Positions 26,219 through 34,629 of a stretch of 40,273 bases of DNA are shown piece by piece. A model generated the notes under the pieces. That model was not told the origin of the DNA, did no database searches, and saw only the letters and a list, made by a program, of their open reading frames with translations. Origin of the DNA: Oscillatoriales cyanobacterium (lineage in GTDB: Bacteria > Cyanobacteriota > Cyanobacteriia > CACIAM-69d); assembly GCA_004292515.1 (NCBI GenBank), contig RDXB01000055.1:1-40273 (forward strand), in the 5' to 3' direction. Each line of letters begins with the position of its first letter. Positions within the stretch are counted from its first letter, which is position 1. Made by a program: the position numbers and the translations under genes.

Positions 26219-26310
26219 GGGCGATCATCGTTTCCATCGCCGTGGGGGGCTTAGTTACTTGACGATCGCCCGATCAACATACCAACACCCAATACCAACA
26301 CCCAATATCA

Positions 26311-26348
26311 AAAACGTCCGCGATCGCATGACGACCAACGGACGTTTT
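26311..26348. terminator. Bidirectional Rho-independent terminator
   Basis: A perfect 10-bp stem (AAAACGTCCG / CGGACGTTTT) with an 18-base loop and T-runs on both strands. It serves the rightward DUF4112 gene and the leftward small genes that end just beyond it. This is the clearest terminator in the window. The rest of 26219-26378 holds short ACCAACACCCAATA repeats. Confidence 0.85.
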
Positions 26349-26378
26349 TAGGAATAACTCGTGCTGTAACACTCGAAG

Positions 26379-26519
26379 TCAAACGGACTCATCGCGCAAG
26401 AAGCGATCGCGCTCAGTGTTACTCCGACCTAAGTTGTCGAGATGCCCCCAACTCAAATTTACTGAGTTGTTTAACCCCCAGGCACCAAGGCAACCTAAGG
26501 TCATGATGCACCCGAACAT
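26379..26519 (-). CDS. Possible small single-pass membrane protein
   Basis: A 46-aa frame from ATG 26519. It has a hydrophobic start (MFGCIMTLGCLGAWGL), then a polar tail (NSVNLSWGHLDNLG, ERDRFLRDESV). It ends about 30 bases before the strong terminator and follows the leftward gene at 26552 by about 30 bases, fitting the last gene of a small operon. No family recognised and no strong ribosome-binding site. Confidence 0.4.
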   Translation of the reverse strand: MFGCIMTLGCLGAWGLNNSVNLSWGHLDNLGRSNTERDRFLRDESV

Positions 26520-26551
26520 GGTGCGGCCGATCGCCGACTGAGCTGACGAAT

Positions 26552-26965
26552 CTAACGAGCCGCTGCCGCCACCATGCTCAGCGCGGGTAACTCCTCTTCC
26601 TGATCGCCCCAAAGCCGCAAGCTCGGGAACAGGAAATGGTTTTCCTCAACATATTGCGCGCCAAACAACCCCTTCTCTGCCCAAAAGTAGCGATCAGTGG
26701 TGTGTTCGTTGCGCTTCACCAGCACCAAAGCAGGGGGGTGAATTCCTTCTGCCTTAATGAACTTGCGAGCGGCCGTGACCGGCTTATCCTCGCCACATTC
26801 GATGCTATACTGTGGCACATTCTCAAGAATCCGTCGCCCTTCTTGCCGCCGACGGCTCTTGCGCTTGCGTCTCCTTGCCAACCTCCTTACCTCCCGTGCC
26901 AAGATAAGTGTAGTGACGGTTACAAAAGCCGTGCAAAGTATACCCCCTTTGAGCCAAAATTTCAA
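26552..26965 (-). CDS. Conserved-looking membrane-anchored hypothetical protein
   Basis: A 137-aa protein. The N-terminus is a membrane anchor (LKGGILCTAFVTVTTLILA) followed by a strongly basic stretch (RRLARRRKRKSRRRQ). The soluble part (VPQYSIECGEDKPVTAARKF, NEHTTDRYFWAEKGLFGA) reads like real coding sequence. The start is TTG 26965: a TAA lies in frame 6 bases upstream and no ATG or GTG follows nearby. Function unknown. Confidence 0.65.
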   Translation of the reverse strand: MKFWLKGGILCTAFVTVTTLILAREVRRLARRRKRKSRRRQEGRRILENVPQYSIECGEDKPVTAARKFIKAEGIHPPALVLVKRNEHTTDRYFWAEKGLFGAQYVEENHFLFPSLRLWGDQEEELPALSMVAAAAR

Positions 26966-27445
26966 CTTGTTTTAATTGATTGATACTAAAACAATGACTG
27001 CGGTTGGGATGGCAGACAAAAACAAGAGGGATCGAAGCTGAATCGCGGATAAAGGCAATAGGATCGAAGCGAGCATGGGTTTCATTCGATCTCAGTTCAC
27101 CCTGGCTTGTAGGTAGTTTGACAGAGTATTTTGCCCCTCTATCGATAATTCTTTACAAAAAATTTATAATCCGACGTAATCGTTCGCGTTCGCTCACATC
27201 CCCGCGATCCCTCAGGCGATTGCTTGTGGGGACAACATTCTGGAATGGTTGGCGGCTGGCTGTCGAGCAATCGGGGAGCGATGTTAGGTGCGATCGCCCA
27301 AGGCGAAATCAGCTTGGAATGAACCCTGATCTAACCCCCCGAGGGCCTGGCGCAGGTTGGCACAGTGGGGTGCGATCGACCAGATCCCGATCAGTCCTTG
27401 ATTAACTCCTCCTCAAACACCAGTTGGGCTGGTGCATGGCAAGGC
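26966..27445. other. Intergenic region upstream of the histidine kinase
   Basis: About 480 bases. No convincing gene. The middle (27115-27170) is AT-rich and holds TATAAT at 27165. The frame at 27004-27405 has no family-like content. It probably carries divergent promoters for the leftward hypothetical gene and the rightward kinase gene. Confidence 0.5.
27142..27170 (+). promoter_or_regulatory. Candidate sigma-70 type promoter
   Basis: TATAAT at 27165-27170 with a weak TCGATA at 27142-27147 (17-base spacing). A TTGACA at 27118 is too far for this -10. It would give a leader of about 270 bases to the histidine kinase. Confidence 0.3.
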
Positions 27446-28969
27446 ATGGCAAGTTCAACATTTATTGCACTGTGCCAGGCACAACTAGCGTTGTTGGCGG
27501 AGATGTCGCATCTCCGCCGGGGCGTGGTGTACTTGGCACAAGACTGGGCAGGGGCGGCCAATGCGCCGTGGGTGCCGGTGCTGGAATATCCGATGCCCAC
27601 GGGTGGCCAGCGTGCTTTGGGCGATCGGCCATCCCGGCTCTTGGCGGGGTCGCCGGAGCCGATCGAACCGGCGATCGAGGTCAGGAGTCCCGATGTACAA
27701 CCCGGTCAGGATGGGCCATCGGCAGTCCAGGGGGGTCTACGCGCCCAGCCCATCACCCATCAAAACACCGCGCGATCGGGAACGGACTCGTTTGATCCCA
27801 ATGGTCATCCGGGGCGGTTGGTGTTGCCTTTGGCCCGGGATGGGGTGGTGCTGGGGCTGCTGGTGCTCGATCGCGCCAAGCCCTGGAGCAATCGCGATCG
27901 GCGGCAGGCGGGCCAGGTGGCTATGACCTTGGCGGCGGCCTGCGAACTCGATCGCCGCAACCAACTTTTGGAGGCGGCCTATCACCAACAGCAGATGGCG
28001 CGCGATCGCCAAGGTGAATTGCTCCACGATTGGTTACACCAGTTCCGCAATCCGCTGACGGCGATTCGCACCTTTGGCAAGTTGGTGCTGAAGCGGTTGA
28101 GTGGCGACGATCGCACGCGCCAACATGTGGAAGGGTTGCTGCGGGAAAGCGATCGCCTGCAAGGGATGTTGATGGAACTCGATCGGGCGATTGATGCCGA
28201 TGACTGGTCGGGGCGATCGCCGATGTCGGACGATCCATTGCCCCTGCCGACGGCGGCCTTGTCTGACCCGCCCACAGGATCTGCTGCTCCCTCCGCTCCG
28301 CGCTTGTTGTTGCAGGGGTTGGTGATTCAACCTTGGTCGGCGGCGGAGTTGACCCGCGATGCGATCGCGGCGGCGGCAGCAGTGGCGGCCGAGCGTGGTT
28401 TACGGTTTCGGGTGCAGTTGCTCGATCCCTTGCCGGTGGTGCTGGCCGATGGGACGGCTTGGCGGGAGGTGTTCAGTAATTTGCTGGACAATGCGATCAA
28501 ATATGCCGGGGGCGAACCGGGCGATCGGGCACGGGTGCAGGTGCAGGCTCAGATTGGGATTTGGCGCGATCGCCCCGCAGCCGGAGCCGGCCTGGCGATC
28601 GCCGTGACCAACGAGGGGCAAAATATTCCGCCGGGGGATTTGGTGAATCTCTTTCAGCGCGGCTTTCGGGGGGTGCGGGCTGCGGGACCGATTCCCGGCA
28701 CGGGCTTGGGCCTGGCGATCGCCCGACAACTGATGGAGCAAATGCAGGGACGATTGGAACTCTTTAGCCCCCCGATCGGCCTGGAGGCGGTGTTCCAGGG
28801 GCTGGAACCGGAGGTAGCCCAGTCACCTCAGCGATCGGCGATCGGCACGGGTGCAACAGCCGTGGCTTGGTTGCCCCTGGCCGATCCGTCCGGTGCTGCA
28901 ATCCCCAGTGCTCCTCGCATAGATCATCAAGCGAATCACGGGGCGACCAGCGGCCAATCAGCCACCTAA
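27446..28969 (+). CDS. GAF-domain sensor histidine kinase
   Basis: A 507-aa cytoplasmic two-component sensor. The GAF-like N-terminal domain (about 10-180) includes SHLRRGVVYLAQDW and GRLVLPLARDGVVLGLLVLD. The H-box is WLHQFRNPLTAIRTFGKL with His198 as predicted phospho-acceptor. The catalytic domain has N-box NLLDNAIKYA (345), a modified G1 box AVTNEGQNIPP where the usual Asp is Asn, LFQRGFRG, and G2 GTGLGLAIA (418). No membrane segment. Start ATG 27446 is chosen to open on ASSTFIALCQAQ; GTG 27365 is in frame. No response regulator is adjacent. Its stop overlaps the ispE stop from the other strand. Confidence 0.88.
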   Translation: MASSTFIALCQAQLALLAEMSHLRRGVVYLAQDWAGAANAPWVPVLEYPMPTGGQRALGDRPSRLLAGSPEPIEPAIEVRSPDVQPGQDGPSAVQGGLRAQPITHQNTARSGTDSFDPNGHPGRLVLPLARDGVVLGLLVLDRAKPWSNRDRRQAGQVAMTLAAACELDRRNQLLEAAYHQQQMARDRQGELLHDWLHQFRNPLTAIRTFGKLVLKRLSGDDRTRQHVEGLLRESDRLQGMLMELDRAIDADDWSGRSPMSDDPLPLPTAALSDPPTGSAAPSAPRLLLQGLVIQPWSAAELTRDAIAAAAAVAAERGLRFRVQLLDPLPVVLADGTAWREVFSNLLDNAIKYAGGEPGDRARVQVQAQIGIWRDRPAAGAGLAIAVTNEGQNIPPGDLVNLFQRGFRGVRAAGPIPGTGLGLAIARQLMEQMQGRLELFSPPIGLEAVFQGLEPEVAQSPQRSAIGTGATAVAWLPLADPSGAAIPSAPRIDHQANHGATSGQSAT

Positions 28970-29925
28970 ACCGGTCGGATGCCAGCGGCGCTGAATTGAG
29001 TTACCCAAAAGTTCAAATCGGGATTGGGCAGTGCCGATCGCGCCGCGCGTTGGATCTGGTTTGCCTCCTCCTCTGAAGCGGCCAAGGCAAACACCGACGG
29101 CCCCGAACCGGACATCATCGCGCCCAAGGGAGCCAAATCATCCAACACCGATCGCAACTGGGCGATTTGCGGATGTTCCGGCAACACCACCCGTTCGAGA
29201 TCATTGCGTAACTGACCGCGTAATTCTGCCAAGCCTGTACGATCTCCCGCCGCTAAGGCCTGGAGCGATCGAGCCATCGGCCCCGATTTGGCCGCCGTAT
29301 GCCGAGCCGCCAGGGCCTCCGGGGTGCGGGCATAGTCCTGACCAAATTGCGATCGATAGGTTTTGTAAGCCCAAGGGGTCGAAACGCCCAAGCTCCGGTA
29401 CTTAGCCAGCACCACCCACACCTGATCTACCCCCGCCAGCGGATCGAGCACTTCGCCGCGTCCGGTGGCCAAAGCCGTGCCACCCCCCACACAAAAGGGC
29501 ACATCCGATCCCAGTTCCGCCGCCAATTCCTGGAGTTCGCCTTGGGTTAAACCCAGGCCCCAAGCCAAGTCCAGCCCCACCAGCACCGCCGCACCGTTGC
29601 CGGAACCACCGGCCAAGCCGGCCGCCACGGGAATTTGCTTATCAATTTCGATCGCCACACCACCGAACTTAGAAAAGGCCTCGGGAAATCGCTCGCTCAT
29701 TAGGGAAGCGGCTCGATAGGCCAAATTGGTCGCATCGTTGGGCACACCTTCCGCCCCGCATTCCACCCGAATCACCCCCGGCATTCCCGATCGCACATGC
29801 ACAATATCCGCCAGATCAATGCTCTGGAAAATCGTGGCCAGCTCATGGAAGCCATCGGGGCGATCGCCCACAATTTCCAAATACAAGTTGATTTTGGCGG
29901 GCGATCGGAGCGAGTAAGATTTCAT
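28966..29925 (-). CDS. ispE: 4-diphosphocytidyl-2-C-methyl-D-erythritol kinase
   Basis: GHMP-family kinase of the MEP isoprenoid pathway; phosphorylates CDP-methylerythritol at the 2-hydroxyl. SPAKINLYLEIVGDRPDGFH carries K11; the ATP loop is PVAAGLAGGSGNGAA (99-113); the catalytic D141 is in GSDVPFCVGGG; the C-terminal GHMP motif is GAMMSGSGPSVFALA. Length is 319 aa. Starts at ATG 29925. Convergent with the histidine kinase; the bases CTAA serve as stop on both strands (TAA rightward, TAG leftward). Confidence 0.96.
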   Translation of the reverse strand: MKSYSLRSPAKINLYLEIVGDRPDGFHELATIFQSIDLADIVHVRSGMPGVIRVECGAEGVPNDATNLAYRAASLMSERFPEAFSKFGGVAIEIDKQIPVAAGLAGGSGNGAAVLVGLDLAWGLGLTQGELQELAAELGSDVPFCVGGGTALATGRGEVLDPLAGVDQVWVVLAKYRSLGVSTPWAYKTYRSQFGQDYARTPEALAARHTAAKSGPMARSLQALAAGDRTGLAELRGQLRNDLERVVLPEHPQIAQLRSVLDDLAPLGAMMSGSGPSVFALAASEEEANQIQRAARSALPNPDLNFWVTQFSAAGIRPV

Positions 29926-30570
29926 GGGATCGGGCGCAAGTCAGGTCAAAATCGCCCCTATTCTCTCAGACAAAGGGCTTCAGACCTTTCCGAGCCGTCA
30001 TTCTCCCGTCCACCCGAAAGGATCTCTGACCCGTATCTTGCGGCCCGAACCCAGCGCCAATTGTCGTAGGGGCAAGGGGCTGGAGCATCTTACGTTCGTT
30101 GATCAGTGGGGCGTGCAAAGTATTCACCCTGGCTGTCTAGAGATCCTCGGAGCGATCCGTGATCAGGCGATCGCCACTTTTCAAGGACAGCCGCAGGATC
30201 AACCAGGGTTTTCAACAGGTTAATTGCGGGCGATCACCCTTGACGATCGGAAAACAAATATCAGGATTTTGTACGAAATAAAAATGATTGTTGAAGAAGT
30301 CATTTTAGACAAGATTTGACTTCTATAACAGTCACCAATGATCATGACCCATTGATCAAACTAACTTGATTTAATCAATTTAATTTGGTTGATTCTCCAG
30401 CGAATTTATCGATACATGAACGAATGGATTGGTCGATCGCTGGATTCACAAATCAATTGATACTGGTTAGCTTGACCAAATCTTGCTCACGCAGCAATCA
30501 AGCAAAAATCACATCAACCGATGTTGAATAGGGACTTGATTTGCACGATAGCAAAACTGTGTCATCAATC
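29926..30570. other. Intergenic region upstream of ispE and the phosphate transporter
   Basis: About 650 bases. The first 300 hold an open frame (29924-30223) that I do not accept as a gene, plus a degenerate piece resembling the MITE centre (AAAGGGCTTCAGACCTTT near 29972). From 30240 the DNA turns clearly AT-rich, with runs such as TTGATTTAATCAATTTAATT; this may hold promoters or a regulatory site, but none is definable. Confidence 0.5.
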
Positions 30571-30572
30571 TA

Positions 30573-30713
30573 GGGACTGTCGCCAAATCGCCTAAAACCT
30601 TCATAACGCCGTTGCAAGATCGTGGAAGACAAGAGGCTTAAGCCCCTTGTTACGACGATTGGAGCATGGAAAATCAACCAGTTCAGCTTGCGACAAAAAA
30701 TGACGATAGCCCC
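30573..30713 (+). mobile_element. MITE-like element, best complete copy (141 bp)
   Basis: Flanked by TA at 30571-30572 and 30714-30715. Left end GGGACTGTCGCC; right end on the minus strand GGGGCTATCGTC. Central palindrome at 30629-30650 (one mismatch). Arms contain AAATCGCCTAAAACC and TTACGACGATTGGAGCATGG, shared with the other copies. No open frame. It ends 24 bases before the phosphate transporter start, so it must form part of that gene's leader or core promoter. Confidence 0.85.
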
Positions 30714-30739
30714 TAGGATTCACGCACTAATCCGATTGA

Positions 30740-31936
30740 ATGCTGATGGGTGCGCATAGAACTCAATTACTAGCCATGTTCTTACTTTTTTTGGTGGGTG
30801 CAGCGCTCTTTTTGGCCTATGCCAATGGAGCCAATGACAATTTCAAAGGGGTAGCCACTCTGTTTGGCAGCCAAGTCACCAATTACCGCCGCGCCATCAC
30901 TTGGGCCACCGCCACAACGATGTTGGGGTCGATCGCGTCGGTAGTTTTGGCAGCGAATTTGGTCAAGAACTTTTCGGGCAAGGGGTTGGTTCCCGATCCG
31001 ATCGCTGAGGGATTGGGTTTCCACGGTGCGATCGCCCTGGCGGCCGGGATCACAGTGATTTTGGCCACGCGGTTGGGCTTTCCCATTTCCACCACCCATG
31101 CCCTAACCGGCGCGCTGGTGGGGGCAGGCTTGGCAGCTAGTGGGTCGGCGGGCGAGGCGCTGGTGAATTTTGCTCAGTTACGAACAGCCTTTCTGTTGCC
31201 GTTGCTGTTGAGTCCTCTGGTGGCGATCGGTTGTGGGGCGATTCTCTATGGTTTGCTGCACCAACTGCCCAGCCGGTTGGGATTGGCGAAAGCACCACTA
31301 CAGGAGGCTTGTGTTTGCGTTGATCCAGGGGCGGCGATGGTTACAGCCAGCGGCCCAGACCCCACCGGGGCGATCGCGCTGTCCGTGAACCCTCAGCCCA
31401 CCGTGGTGATTGATCAGATGGCTCGCTGTGTCGATCGCTATGGGGGCCAACTCTGGGGCATTCAGGTGCAACCAATTTTGGATGGGGTGCATTTCCTGAG
31501 TGCGGGTCTGGTCAGTTTTGCGCGCGGCTTGAACGATACGCCCAAAATTGTGTCGCTGATGTTGGTGAGCCAGGGGCTGTCGTTGCAGATGAATGCGTTG
31601 ATTGTGGGCTTGGCGATCGCGATCGGGGGCTGGCTGAATGCGCGGCGGGTGGCGGAAACCATGAGCCAAAAGCTCACATCGTTAAATCCTGGTCAGGGGC
31701 TTTCGGCCAACCTGGTGACGGCTGCTTTGACCATTGCGGCCAGTCGTTGGGGGCTGCCCGTTTCCACCACCCATGTGTCGGTGGGGTCGATTTTTGGGGT
31801 GGGAACTGTGGCCCGATCGGCCCATTTGCGCGTGTTTGGTCAGGTGCTGTTGTCGTGGGTGTTGACGCTCCCGATCGCGGCGTTGTTGAGTGGTCTGATT
31901 TACGCCGCAATGTTGCCATTTCCCTCGCTGCATTAA
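30740..31936 (+). CDS. Inorganic phosphate transporter, PiT family
   Basis: A 398-aa inner-membrane phosphate permease of the PHO4/PiT family. Both family repeats are present: AYANGANDNFKGVATLFGS (27-45) and FARGLNDTPKIVSLML (about 262), each followed by an ISTTHAL/VSTTHVS segment (FPISTTHALTGALVG and LPVSTTHVSVGSIFG). About ten hydrophobic helices, with a cytoplasmic central loop (about 190-225). ATG 30740 is used; no clear ribosome-binding site precedes it. A MITE ends directly upstream. No PhoU-like gene is adjacent. Confidence 0.93.
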   Translation: MLMGAHRTQLLAMFLLFLVGAALFLAYANGANDNFKGVATLFGSQVTNYRRAITWATATTMLGSIASVVLAANLVKNFSGKGLVPDPIAEGLGFHGAIALAAGITVILATRLGFPISTTHALTGALVGAGLAASGSAGEALVNFAQLRTAFLLPLLLSPLVAIGCGAILYGLLHQLPSRLGLAKAPLQEACVCVDPGAAMVTASGPDPTGAIALSVNPQPTVVIDQMARCVDRYGGQLWGIQVQPILDGVHFLSAGLVSFARGLNDTPKIVSLMLVSQGLSLQMNALIVGLAIAIGGWLNARRVAETMSQKLTSLNPGQGLSANLVTAALTIAASRWGLPVSTTHVSVGSIFGVGTVARSAHLRVFGQVLLSWVLTLPIAALLSGLIYAAMLPFPSLH

Positions 31937-32047
31937 CCGCTAGGTGCTGCTGATCTGGGGTTGCGATCGGGTTAAGTAGGAACTCTAGATCACCTTGACC
32001 TTAAATGATTGGTATGTCAGATCGCTGATGGTATGAAACGGTTCATT

Positions 32048-32094
32048 GGTGGGCATTGCCCACCCTACAGGTTGCTGCACTACAGGTTGCTGCA
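32048..32094 (+). repeat. Short palindrome plus 15-bp duplication
   Basis: GGTGGGCATTGCCCACC (32048-32064) is a palindromic repeat frequent in cyanobacterial intergenic DNA. It is followed at once by two exact copies of CTACAGGTTGCTGCA (32065-32079 and 32080-32094). No gene is visible in 31937-32162. Confidence 0.85.
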
Positions 32095-32162
32095 CTTATT
32101 AAACACTTATTGAGAAAGGTAAAAAAGGTAAAAGCTGTGGCTCCAACTATTTCAACTCATTC

Positions 32163-32654
32163 ATGGGCGAATTGATGATGAGTGAATCCATCAATAGTGA
32201 ATCCATCAATAGCGAATTCATCAATGCTGGTGAGTCGATCGTGCAGGATTGGATCGTCCATACAGGCGGTTGTCATTGTGGTCGAGTGCGGTTTCGGGTG
32301 TTGGCTACCCCGGTGTTGATTGTGCAGTCTTGTAATTGTTCGATGTGTGATCAAACGGGCTTTTTACATTTGCTGGTGTCGCGATCGTGCTTTCAATTAT
32401 TGAGTGGTGAAGATAACCTGACGACCTACACCTTTAACACCGGAACCGCCAAGCATTTGTTCTGTAAAACCTGTGGTATTAAGTCGTTTTATATTCCCCG
32501 ATCGCACCCCGATGGTTATAGCGTGAATGCACGATGTCTTGATCCAGAAACGATCGAACGGCTAGAAATTGAACCCTTTGATGGGCGCAACTGGGAAACC
32601 AACATCGATGCGCTGCGGGCAGCCACGGCCAAAGCGAGCGACGGGACAACTTAG
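32163..32654 (+). CDS. GFA/CENP-V domain zinc protein
   Basis: Family of glutathione-dependent formaldehyde-activating-like proteins; most members have no proven reaction. The zinc-binding cysteines are in GGCHCGRVRFRV, CNCSMC and CKTCGIKSFY. The central PRSHPDGYSVNARCL is typical. Length is 163 aa from ATG 32163; ATG 32175 and 32178 are also possible. Residues 7-21 are a 15-bp in-frame tandem repeat (ESINS ESINS EFINA, bases 32181-32225) that extends the N-terminus beyond the domain. Confidence 0.88.
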   Translation: MGELMMSESINSESINSEFINAGESIVQDWIVHTGGCHCGRVRFRVLATPVLIVQSCNCSMCDQTGFLHLLVSRSCFQLLSGEDNLTTYTFNTGTAKHLFCKTCGIKSFYIPRSHPDGYSVNARCLDPETIERLEIEPFDGRNWETNIDALRAATAKASDGTT

Positions 32655-32768
32655 CCCCTGCCCGATTTGCTCAAAAATCGGTTAGACCAGTGGACATTGG
32701 CGCAGTTTTCGACAGTGGTTCGGGGGCGGCGCTGGATTTGTTCTCAACCGCGATCGAACGCAACCCCT

Positions 32769-33977
32769 ATGAACGACGAGCCACGATCGAGCCGCTCTAT
32801 CCTTTGGCGACAGGTGCTGGGGCTGGCGGGTTTGCAGGGGGCGATTTCCCTGGCCTGGGTGCTCTATCGGTTTTATTTGCCGCAACTGTTGGCGGGGGTG
32901 GGGCTAGCCGGAACTGACCGACTGGTGACCATGGCCGAAGATGCGTTGGCGGCGGTGTTGGAACCGGCATTGGGGGGACTGAGCGATCGGGCCCGGCTGC
33001 GGGTCGGCAGTCGCTATCCGCTGGTGGTGGCGGGGGTGCTGCTGACGGTGGTGCTGTTTGGGGTGATTGGCGCAGCGGGCATGAGTCAAGGCAGCTTGGC
33101 TCAGGGAATTTTGGTGTCGGGGTTGTTGCTATGGGCGGTGGCGATGGCGATGTTTCGATCGCCTGCGATCGCCTTGATTGGGCAATATGCGATTTCGACG
33201 CGGCTTCCCCAGGCCTTTAGCGTGCTGGTGTTGGTATCGGGTTTGGTGGGAGCTTTGACCCCGGCCGCCCGCGATCGAATCCTGTCGGCGGGGCCGGGCT
33301 ATGCCTTTGGGCTGGGATCGCTGGTGTTGATGGGGGCGGCGGTGGTGCTGAAGTTGGCAGGGCCCGATCGGGTGTTGGGCGCGGGGGCGATCGCCGCCGA
33401 TCTGCCCAGCCCGATCAATTGGCGATCGTTTATCCAGCTCTTTGGTTTGGGGATGTGTGTTTGTTGGGGGTTGCGGCTGTTTTTTGCGGCCGTGCCGGTG
33501 GCGGTGCAAGCTCAACTGCCCCAAGTGCCAAGTGCCACAATCAGCCTGGTTGTGGGGGTTGGGGTGGCGCTGATGGCGGTGATCATGGGGGCTGCGGCCG
33601 GGCGCTGGGGCAACCAGCCGGTGATGTTAGGGAGTGCGATCGCCTTGGTCTTGGGACTGCCATTGTTGATGAGTGGGGTGATCGAGGCGATCGCTGGCCC
33701 CTTGGCGCTGGTGGAGATGTTGGCTTGGGCGGGCCTGTTCAATGGGGGCATTCCCCTGGCGATCGAACTGATGCCCGATCGCGTGGGGCTAGGCATTGGC
33801 TGCTTTTTTGGCGGCTTTGGGGCCACGAGCGCCATTTTGGGGCAAACGGGCCTGGCAATCTCGCCTTGGGCAGCGGCGATCGCCTTTGGGTTAGTAACGA
33901 TCGTGCTGCTGGATCTGCGGTTGAAGGCTCATCAGCAGGCTACCAAGGCCGCCGACCCGTCCAGTTCAGCACCGTAA
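32769..33977 (+). CDS. MFS-type transporter
   Basis: A 402-aa membrane protein with about 12 hydrophobic helices. LYRFYLPQLL in helix 1, then EPALGGLSDRARLRVGSRYP resembles the MFS loop-2 G-x3-D-R signature. The second half repeats this with GRWGNQP and IELMPDRVGLGIGCFFGGFG. Substrate unknown. ATG 32769 is preferred; the frame opens to 32667 without membrane-protein character. It runs convergently into modB, overlapping it by 38 bases. Confidence 0.8.
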   Translation: MNDEPRSSRSILWRQVLGLAGLQGAISLAWVLYRFYLPQLLAGVGLAGTDRLVTMAEDALAAVLEPALGGLSDRARLRVGSRYPLVVAGVLLTVVLFGVIGAAGMSQGSLAQGILVSGLLLWAVAMAMFRSPAIALIGQYAISTRLPQAFSVLVLVSGLVGALTPAARDRILSAGPGYAFGLGSLVLMGAAVVLKLAGPDRVLGAGAIAADLPSPINWRSFIQLFGLGMCVCWGLRLFFAAVPVAVQAQLPQVPSATISLVVGVGVALMAVIMGAAAGRWGNQPVMLGSAIALVLGLPLLMSGVIEAIAGPLALVEMLAWAGLFNGGIPLAIELMPDRVGLGIGCFFGGFGATSAILGQTGLAISPWAAAIAFGLVTIVLLDLRLKAHQQATKAADPSSSAP

Positions 33978-34629
33978 TCGACAACAGAGCGATCGCAATC
34001 GACAGACCCACCCACAGTTGGGCGCGGTTCCAGTCCCCCGCTTCCACCGCTGCAAACACGGCGCTGGGAATGGTTTGGGTGCGATCGGGAATATTCCCCG
34101 CCAACATCACCGTGGCTCCAAACTCTCCGAGCGATCGGGCAAAGGCCAAGATCGCCGCCGCAACTACGCCCGATCGGGCCAATGGCAACCGCACCCGCCA
34201 AAAAATCTGCCAAGGGTTCAGCCCCAAGGTACGGGCCGCCCGCAGCAGGTCTGGATCAAGTTGCTCAAAGGTACTCAGCAGGGTGCGATAGGCCAGCGGT
34301 AACGCCACCACCGTTGCGGCCACCACCGTGCCGGCCGGTGCAAACACCACCGAGAGACCCCAGCGATCGAGCCATTGGCCCAGCGGCCCCGATCGGCCAA
34401 ACAACACCAACAACCCAAACCCCACCACAGTTGGCGGCAACACTAGGGGCAAAGACAGCAGCGTATCGATCGCACTGCGCCAAGGTTCCCGCAAAGTCAA
34501 CAAACCCCAAGCGGCTAACAGCCCCACCCCCGTGGCTAGCACAGTGGCAATCAAGGCCGATCGCAACGACACCCCCAAGGGCGACCAATCCACGGAGCCG
34601 GTCGCTGCGATCACTAGCTCTACGATCAC
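33940..34629 (-). CDS. modB: Molybdate ABC transporter permease
   Basis: Membrane subunit of the molybdate importer. GVSLRSALIATVLATGVGLL opens the first helices; SLPLVLPPTVVGFGLL, the coupling loop LRAARTLGLNPWQIFWRV, and FARSLGEFGATVMLAGNIP are characteristic of ModB. Length is 229 aa. The GTG start at 34629 overlaps the modA stop in GTGA. No ModC ATPase gene follows; the next gene is a convergent MFS transporter. Confidence 0.93.
   Translation of the reverse strand: MIVELVIAATGSVDWSPLGVSLRSALIATVLATGVGLLAAWGLLTLREPWRSAIDTLLSLPLVLPPTVVGFGLLVLFGRSGPLGQWLDRWGLSVVFAPAGTVVAATVVALPLAYRTLLSTFEQLDPDLLRAARTLGLNPWQIFWRVRLPLARSGVVAAAILAFARSLGEFGATVMLAGNIPDRTQTIPSAVFAAVEAGDWNRAQLWVGLSIAIALLSITVLNWTGRRPW

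Noticed and set aside
26216-26275. MITE copy after the DUF4112 stop
   Set aside because: TAGGGGCGATCATCG and a following GGGGGCTTAGTTAC resemble the family, but GGGGCGATCG is common in HIP1-rich DNA and no second end was found. Kept only as a weak candidate.
29924-30223. 99-aa rightward frame before the phosphate transporter
   Set aside because: It starts inside the ispE start region, crosses repeat-like DNA and has no recognisable content; the last 40 residues read plausibly but are not enough.
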